Assembly (NCBI GenBank): GCA_937950325.1
Contig: CALFDJ010000032.1
Span: forward strand, 1-11,201
Origin: an uncultured Collinsella sp.
GTDB lineage: Bacteria; Actinomycetota; Coriobacteriia; Coriobacteriales; Coriobacteriaceae
Length of the DNA: 11,201 bases
Direction of reading: 5' to 3'
Shown here: piece by piece, positions 7,073 to 11,201 of the stretch
How the letters are laid out: the number at the start of each line of letters is the position of its first letter
Numbering within the stretch: the stretch's first letter is position 1
Position numbers and translations under genes: made by a program
Notes under the pieces: generated by a model
What the model was told of the DNA's origin: nothing
The model's database searches: none
The model's input: the letters and a program-made list of their open reading frames with translations, nothing else

Positions 7073-8570
7073 CCAGCGTAAGGCGGGCGCCCTCCTCGGC
7101 TACGCCAACATCCTCGCAAAGAACCTCGTCAACCTCGTCTACACGCCGATGCTACTGTCCTACGTGGGGCAGGCGGACTACGGCGTCTTCCAGAGCTCGA
7201 ACTCCTTTGTCTTCTCGCTGACGCTCCTGTCCTTCGGCTTCTCCGAGGCCTACGTGCGCTTCTACACGCAGACGGTGGCGCACGGCGGCGAGCGCGACAT
7301 CCGGCACCTGAACGGCATGTACCTCACGCTTTACGTCGCCGTCACAGCCGCGGCGGTCGCCCTCGGCATGGGCTTCTCCGCAAACGCCGGCGCGGTGTTC
7401 TCGGCCGGGTTCACCGAGGCGCAGGTCTCGCTCGCCCGGGAGCTGCTCGCCATCATGACGCTCAACGTCGCCTCGACGTTGTTCACCGTCGTGTTCAATT
7501 CCTACATCACGGCGCACGAGCGCTTCGTCTACCAGCAGACCAGGCAGCTCGTCACCACGCTTGCGACGCCGCTGTGCGCCTGGGCCCTGCTGGCCGCCGG
7601 TATGGGGCCCGTGGGCGTTGCCCTAGCACAGCTCGCGGTGAACCTCGTCCTGCTCGCCCTCAACGCGCGCTACGCCATCGTCGTGCTGGGCATGCGCTTC
7701 GAGCTCAGGGGTGCCGACTGGGGCGTCATGCGCGGCATCGCCGCCTTCAGTGCCTGGATCTTCGGTAACCAGGTCTGCGAGATGGTCAATCAGAGCGTGC
7801 CCAACATCATGCTGGGGGCCATCTCGGGCGCGACTGCGGTATCTCTGTTCGCGGTGGCCGTGAACATCCGCCAGGTCTTCTACTCGCTCTCCACCACGAT
7901 GTCGAACGTCTTCATTCCGAAGGTCAACCGCATCGTCGCCACCTCGGACGACAACGCCGAGCTCACTCGCCTTATGACGCGCGTGGGCCGCTACCAGATG
8001 GTACTGTTTTGCTGGGTGTACGGAGGTTTCGCTATTCTCGGGAAGTTTTTCGTGACGAGGTGGGCGGGCCCGGGCTTCGCCGAGGCCTACTGGCTCGTGC
8101 TCGCCATGACGCTACCCGTCATGGTGCCCCTCTGTCAGAACGTCGGCATCGAGATCCAGAGGGCCAAGAACATGCACCACGCCAGGAGTCTCGTCTACCT
8201 TGCGATGGCGGTCGGGAACGTTGCCTTCACCGCCGCGGCCGCCCCGGCGCTGGGGCCGTGGGCCCCCGCGATCGCCTATGTCGTCAGCATCGTGCTCGGC
8301 AACGGACTGTGGATGAACTGGTACTACCAGAAGCGGGTCGGTCTCGACATGCTCTTTTTCTGGAAGCGGAACCTGCCGGTGCTGCTCGCCTGGGCTGCCG
8401 TCACCGTCGCCTGCCTCGCTGGCACGGCGGTCCTGCCCGTCAACGGATGGCCCGCGTTCCTCGAGTGGGGCGCCGTTTACAGCGCGCTTTTCGCCATAGC
8501 CCTTTGGCTCGCCGTCCTAACGAAGGACGAACGTATCGCGGTCGTCTCTCGTCTCCCGTTCCTTAGATAG
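7065..8570 (+). CDS. Wzx-type polysaccharide flippase (oligosaccharide flippase family)
   Basis: This 501-residue membrane protein has about 12-14 hydrophobic segments spread over its whole length, the size and layout of Wzx/RfbX flippases of the MOP superfamily. The first segments (ANILAKNLVNLVYTPMLLSYVGQADYGVF) carry the common pattern in which two helices are joined by a short YVG-x2-DYG stretch. It would move the undecaprenyl-linked repeat unit to the outer face for Wzy. The start is GTG 7065, overlapping the upstream gene by 8 bases. It is GC-rich (about 65-70% by eye, with C/G-ending codons), unlike everything upstream, so it and the following gene may come from a different source or be closer to the host's own codon use. 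The family is firm; substrate specificity is unknown. Confidence 0.9.
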   Translation: MASQRKAGALLGYANILAKNLVNLVYTPMLLSYVGQADYGVFQSSNSFVFSLTLLSFGFSEAYVRFYTQTVAHGGERDIRHLNGMYLTLYVAVTAAAVALGMGFSANAGAVFSAGFTEAQVSLARELLAIMTLNVASTLFTVVFNSYITAHERFVYQQTRQLVTTLATPLCAWALLAAGMGPVGVALAQLAVNLVLLALNARYAIVVLGMRFELRGADWGVMRGIAAFSAWIFGNQVCEMVNQSVPNIMLGAISGATAVSLFAVAVNIRQVFYSLSTTMSNVFIPKVNRIVATSDDNAELTRLMTRVGRYQMVLFCWVYGGFAILGKFFVTRWAGPGFAEAYWLVLAMTLPVMVPLCQNVGIEIQRAKNMHHARSLVYLAMAVGNVAFTAAAAPALGPWAPAIAYVVSIVLGNGLWMNWYYQKRVGLDMLFFWKRNLPVLLAWAAVTVACLAGTAVLPVNGWPAFLEWGAVYSALFAIALWLAVLTKDERIAVVSRLPFLR

Positions 8571-8578
8571 GGTCCATC

Positions 8579-9796
8579 ATGAATGATTCCGAGAAATCCC
8601 CGAGGGTCGTCTCGCTTGGCGACCGTTGCTGCGGCTGCGGCGCGTGCGCTGCCCGCTGCCCCAAGTCATGCATCTCCATGGAACCCGATGATTGTGGCTT
8701 CCTACACCCCACCGTCGACGCCTCCGGGTGCGTAGGCTGCGGGGCGTGCGACGCCGTATGCCCGGCGCTCAACGCCCCTGGGGAGGACGGGTGCGAGTTC
8801 GCCCTCTGGGCGAAGGCTCATGACGTCGGCTTGCTCGATAGATCGTCGTCGGGCGGCGTGTTCGGTCTACTCGCCGGTGACGCTCTCTCGCGCGGCGGTG
8901 TTGTGGCGGGCGCCGCGTGGACGGACGGTTGCCGCGAGCTTCGTCACGTGCTCGTGGAGGACAGGCCGGCGCTCGGCGCCGTTATGCGCTCGAAATACGT
9001 TCAGAGCGCGGTTGGCCGCGGCGTCTTCGAGGGCGTCCGCGCTGCCCTGCGTGAAGGCAGGCCGGCGCTCTTTGCCGGTACTGCATGCCAGGTGGCTGGC
9101 ATGCGCTCATACCTGGGGAAACTCGCCGACTCTGACCTCTTCCTCGGCGTCGACGTCATCTGCCACGGTGTTCCGTCTCCAGAGCTCTGGTCGCGCTGGG
9201 TCGACTACCGTGGTGAGGCCTTCGGGTCGGACGTCTGCGACGTCAATATGCGGAGTAAGACAACCGGATGGTTGTCTTACTCCGCTATGTACAAGCACAT
9301 AGCGGAGAAAGACAACACCGGGGACACCGAGTCCCAGATATTCGGCAAAGACTGGTACATGAAAGCGTTTCTGGCCAATGCGAGCCTTCGTTCGTCCTGT
9401 CTGGCATGTCCAGCAAAGCGCTCCAGCGGCGCCGATATCACGCTCGGTGATTTCTGGGGGTTCCAGAATACCCATCCCGAGGTCGACAACTCCAAGGGCG
9501 TATCTGCCGTCCTATGCAATACCGAGAAGGGCGTGCGGGCATTCGAGGCTATTTCTGGGCTTACTGCAAACGGTCCGGCGACGCTTGATGGGGTAATCGC
9601 GGGCAACCCTAGCCTCGTCCATTCTGTCACGCCTTATCCAAAGCGCGACGAGTTCTTGAACGACGTGTCTGCCGGGCTTTCCATCCCAGATCTCATGGAC
9701 AAGTGGGATTTCCGTCCCACTCTCTGGCAGCGTGTCCGCGGCAAGCTTGGTGGTATTAAACGACGACTAAAGAGACTCGTTGGAAGGAGAGCCTAG
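8579..9796 (+). CDS. FrhB-like Fe-S flavoprotein (coenzyme F420 hydrogenase/dehydrogenase beta subunit family, copy 2)
   Basis: This 405-residue paralogue of the gene at 1236 has the same domain order. Two 4Fe-4S motifs (C17, C20, C23, C27 and C51, C54, C57, C61) are followed by the FrhB/FdhB domains with SSSGG, RSKYVQS, GTACQVAGM (C170), ICHG (C195-G197), a CLAC pair (C274/C277) and DITLGDFWG (286-294). It is expected to bind FAD and transfer electrons; its partner and substrate in glycan synthesis are not established. Residues 224-246 are encoded by two mutually exclusive hairpins, at the site equivalent to that in copy 1. Here the peptide keeps KTTGWLSYS, which fits the family better than copy 1 does. 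A shorter 9-bp hairpin covers the GTACQVAGM codons. The RBS is weak (AGGG near 8569), and the stop abuts the next ATG (TAGATG). Confidence 0.88.
   Translation: MNDSEKSPRVVSLGDRCCGCGACAARCPKSCISMEPDDCGFLHPTVDASGCVGCGACDAVCPALNAPGEDGCEFALWAKAHDVGLLDRSSSGGVFGLLAGDALSRGGVVAGAAWTDGCRELRHVLVEDRPALGAVMRSKYVQSAVGRGVFEGVRAALREGRPALFAGTACQVAGMRSYLGKLADSDLFLGVDVICHGVPSPELWSRWVDYRGEAFGSDVCDVNMRSKTTGWLSYSAMYKHIAEKDNTGDTESQIFGKDWYMKAFLANASLRSSCLACPAKRSSGADITLGDFWGFQNTHPEVDNSKGVSAVLCNTEKGVRAFEAISGLTANGPATLDGVIAGNPSLVHSVTPYPKRDEFLNDVSAGLSIPDLMDKWDFRPTLWQRVRGKLGGIKRRLKRLVGRRA
9083..9104 (+). repeat. Short intragenic hairpin over the conserved GTACQ motif
   Basis: GCATGCCAG (9083-9091) pairs perfectly with CTGGCATGC (9096-9104) around GTGG. 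It lies within FrhB-like copy 2 and codes for ACQVAGM. At 9 bp in GC-rich DNA it is only moderately unusual, and copy 1 has no counterpart. Confidence 0.75.
9250..9285 (+). repeat. Intragenic hairpin with 16-bp perfect stem and 4-base loop
   Basis: GCGGAGTAAGACAACC (9250-9265) is perfectly complementary to GGTTGTCTTACTCCGC (9270-9285) around GGAT. It encodes RSKTTGWLSYSA in FrhB-like copy 2. Its right arm is also the left arm of the next hairpin, so only one of the two can form on a given strand. No U-tract follows. Confidence 0.95.
9271..9316 (+). repeat. Alternative intragenic hairpin, 8+11 bp with one mismatch
   Basis: The arm at 9271-9290 (GTTGTCTT, A, CTCCGCTATGT) pairs with 9297-9316 (ACATAGCGGAG, A, AAGACAAC) around a 6-base loop ACAAGC, with one A-A mismatch. 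The motif GCGGAG-(T/A)-AAGACAAC thus occurs twice directly (9250-9264 and 9302-9316) and once inverted between them, giving a three-arm switch-like layout. Confidence 0.92.
9785..9789 (+). promoter_or_regulatory. RBS for the acyltransferase start at 9797
   Basis: AGGAG, within a GGAAGGAGA run in the last codons of the FrhB-like gene, is 7 bases ahead of ATG 9797. The ATG directly follows the stop codon TAG, so coupled translation is likely. Confidence 0.65.
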
Positions 9797-10751
9797 ATGG
9801 CCAAGGATCGCTACCTTCAAGCTCTTCGTGGGCTTGCGATTTCCGCAGTGGTGCTTATCCACTGTCTTCCTCAATGTGCCGCGTCGGTCGCCATTCGCCC
9901 ATTCCTCAACTTTTCTGTTGCGTTGTTCTTGTTTTTATCCGGTGTTCTTACCGACGAGCGCAAATTTAATGCGGGGGGGGTCTTCGACGCCGCATTAGCA
10001 AGGTTGCCGGACCTTATGCGTTCTGGAGCGTTATCTATCTTGCGGCGTTTCCCGCCCTTCATGGGCGTCTGGGTTTCTGGCGTTCGCCGTGGGCTCCGTA
10101 TCGGCTCAGATGTACTATCTATTGGTCTATTCACAGCTTGTGCTGCTTACTCCGGTACTGTTCAGGCTCCTTTCACGGTATAGGTTCTTTGTCTATTGTG
10201 TGACACCGGCTTGCTTGCTTCTAAGGGAGCTCGCTGCCGTTGCCGGTATCGCATTGCCTCTAATACAGGTTTTCTGCCCCATGTGGCTCATCTTTTATGT
10301 TTTCGGTCTCGACTGGAGGCGTTGGGCTGCGCTCATTGAAGGACGAACCACTCAGCTTGTTGCAGTGCTCTTTATATTTTTAATAATTCAGGAGGTCGCA
10401 GGCTTCTGGTGGTATTTGACTGGCGATTTCAATATGGCCACAACTCAGCTTAAGCTCGGTTCTGCCGCGACCTCTTTAGCTGTGATCGCGCTTCTTATGG
10501 CGGTTCCGGGATCATTCAAGTCGCGATTATCTTCTACTTTGCTTGTTGACCTTGGGAACGCCTCTTTTGGAATCTACCTCTGCCATATACTTGTTCTCAA
10601 GGCCGTTTGGAAACTGCTTGAATTATTCGTCATTCCACTTGGTGTTTCGACATTTGCTGTTTGGGCGCTAACTCTTGCCGGATCTTATTCGCTTGTATCA
10701 CTTTGCGGTCGTTATTTGCCCGAACGAATTCACATCATTGTGGGATTATAA
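9797..10751 (+). pseudogene. Acyltransferase 3 family membrane protein, interrupted by two frameshifts
   Basis: The protein would O-acylate (often acetylate) the glycan. Residues 1-59 read normally: RYLQALRGLA, a membrane segment with IHC (H22), then FLNFSVALFLFLSGVLTDE. After the G8 tract at 9973-9980 the frame becomes nonsense (AGGVFDAALARLPD), whereas the frame one base over reads LRRRISKVAGPYAFWS then VIYLAAF, as expected for this family. Near 10051-10080 a second shift moves the sense to a third frame, from about LAFAVGSVSAQMYYLLVYSQLVLLTP to the stop at 10751, with several more membrane segments. Adding one base at each place gives an uninterrupted protein of about 318 residues. Left as is, the first frame ends at 10183. 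Slippage in the G tract, true decay, or sequence error are all possible. GC is lower than in the previous gene. Type of acyl group and acceptor are unknown. Confidence 0.8.
9973..9980 (+). repeat. G8 homopolymer at the first frameshift of the acyltransferase gene
   Basis: Eight consecutive G residues lie exactly where the reading frame leaves the family pattern. One more G (or two fewer) would join FNAG to LRRRISKV. Such tracts are known sites of slipped-strand phase variation in surface-glycan modification genes and also of sequencing error. Confidence 0.85.
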
Positions 10752-11092
10752 ATTGATTTTCGATACTGGCGCTTTTCATAGCGTTGAAGCAAAGTGAGTC
10801 CATTACCAACATTTGGCACGCGATCATCGGTGAAGATACCGGACTTCCTGTTTTCGAACGAGAAGATGACTTTTTACTCAAAATGGCTGATTGGATTAAC
10901 CAACCTGAAATAACCGGAATCAATCTCCCTTGGTCGAGCATTGAAAAATGGAAGGGGCAATTCAGGTAGCCATATTCCGCAGTCATTACCTTGCCTATTT
11001 CGTTAAGAATGAGGGGGTTTAGCAAAATAGGATACCCAAGTCTTATTTATCACTCGATCTAAAGCGCATTTCGATTGTAGAGGTCAGATTAA
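10752..11092 (+). other. AT-rich intergenic stretch of 341 bases with no convincing gene
   Basis: This segment separates the broken acyltransferase gene from rfbA and is visibly AT-rich (about 42-45% GC by eye). A + strand frame is open from 10757 to 10969 and reads like protein (for example GLPVFEREDDFLLKMADWI, then TGINLPWSSIEKW), but it has no ATG, only a TTG at 10784 with no RBS. The opposite strand is also open between 11025 and 10735, with a Ser-rich, shadow-like translation. I recognise neither. The + frame may be a remnant of a lost gene. No clear terminator hairpin with a U-tract and no convincing -35/-10 pair was found. Confidence 0.5.
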
Positions 11093-11201
11093 ATGAAAGG
11101 CATCATCCTCGCGGGCGGGTCCGGCACGCGACTGTACCCGCTCACTCTCGTGACCTCCAAGCAGCTGCTGCCGGTCTACGACAAGCCCATGATCTACTAC
11201 C
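11093..11201 (+). CDS. rfbA: Glucose-1-phosphate thymidylyltransferase, 5' end (runs off the window)
   Basis: The first 36 residues are visible: MKGIILAGGSGTRLYPLT, then SKQLLPVYDKPMIYY. This is the signature N-terminus of RfbA/RmlA, with the GGSGTRL nucleotide-binding loop and the SKQLLPVYDKPM element. The enzyme joins glucose 1-phosphate and dTTP to give dTDP-glucose, the first step towards dTDP-L-rhamnose. The ATG at 11093 has AGAGGT (11079-11084) 8 bases upstream. The GC content rises back towards that of the flippase gene, as for a conserved core gene. The presence of the rhamnose pathway matches the rhamnosyltransferase-like GT2 at 2410. The remainder of the gene and rfbB/C/D are outside the window. 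Confidence 0.95.
   Translation, partial: MKGIILAGGSGTRLYPLTLVTSKQLLPVYDKPMIYY

Noticed and set aside
7152..7517. Minus-strand open frame opposite the flippase gene
   Set aside because: The translation is dominated by Arg, Glu, Gly and Val (for example GEAEGQERQREDKG), typical of the antisense of GC-rich membrane-protein genes.
8962..9070. Direct repeat CAGGCCGGCGCTC (8962-8974 and 9058-9070) in FrhB-like copy 2
   Set aside because: It encodes RPAL twice in the same frame with preferred codons, which codon bias can explain.
9250..9316. CRISPR-like repeat or integron attC site
   Set aside because: Only three arms with spacers of 4-6 bases are present, and no cas, integrase or transposase gene is in the window. 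The folded-site idea is kept only as a hypothesis.
10981..11092. A sigma-70 promoter for rfbA
   Set aside because: TTGCCT (10991-10996), TAAGAAT (11004-11010) and TAGGAT (11028-11033) occur, but no pair has a suitable 16-18 base spacing.

Overview
The window is a stretch of a surface-polysaccharide (capsule or exopolysaccharide) biosynthesis locus, with every confident gene on the + strand and packed as one operon-like run from about 128 to 10751. The organism is probably a high-GC Gram-positive gut anaerobe of the Coriobacteriia type (Collinsella/Olsenella-like). That is inferred from the mixed 45-70% GC by eye, frequent GTG/TTG starts with strong Shine-Dalgarno sequences, and the combination of pyruvyl transferases with FrhB-like iron-sulfur proteins. 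It is not proven by any marker gene.

Layout: a probable 3' end of an upstream gene (to 55); polysaccharide pyruvyl transferase 1 (128-1231); FrhB-like Fe-S flavoprotein 1 (1236-2363); a GT2 glycosyltransferase (2410-3348); a GT4-like glycosyltransferase (3350-4627); a Wzy-like polymerase (4614-5996); pyruvyl transferase 2 (5999-7072); a Wzx-type flippase (7065-8570); FrhB-like protein 2 (8579-9796); an acyltransferase-3 gene broken by two apparent single-base frameshifts (9797-10751); a 341-base AT-rich stretch without a convincing gene (10752-11092); and the 5' end of rfbA, glucose-1-phosphate thymidylyltransferase (from 11093).

Taken together, the glycosyltransferases build a repeat unit on a lipid carrier. 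The two pyruvyl transferase/FrhB-like pairs and the (now broken) acyltransferase would decorate it. Wzx flips it across the membrane, Wzy polymerises it, and rfbA begins dTDP-L-rhamnose supply. No priming sugar-phosphate transferase or chain-length regulator lies in the window.

The most unusual signal is not a gene. Both FrhB-like genes contain, inside the coding sequence and at equivalent positions of the protein, a pair of overlapping, near-perfect long hairpins (11 and 15 bp stems at 1874-1929; 16 bp and 8+11 bp stems at 9250-9316). In the second gene the middle arm can pair with either the left or the right arm. The two genes share a 9-base core in different reading frames, which points to selection or mutation acting on DNA/RNA structure rather than on the peptide.
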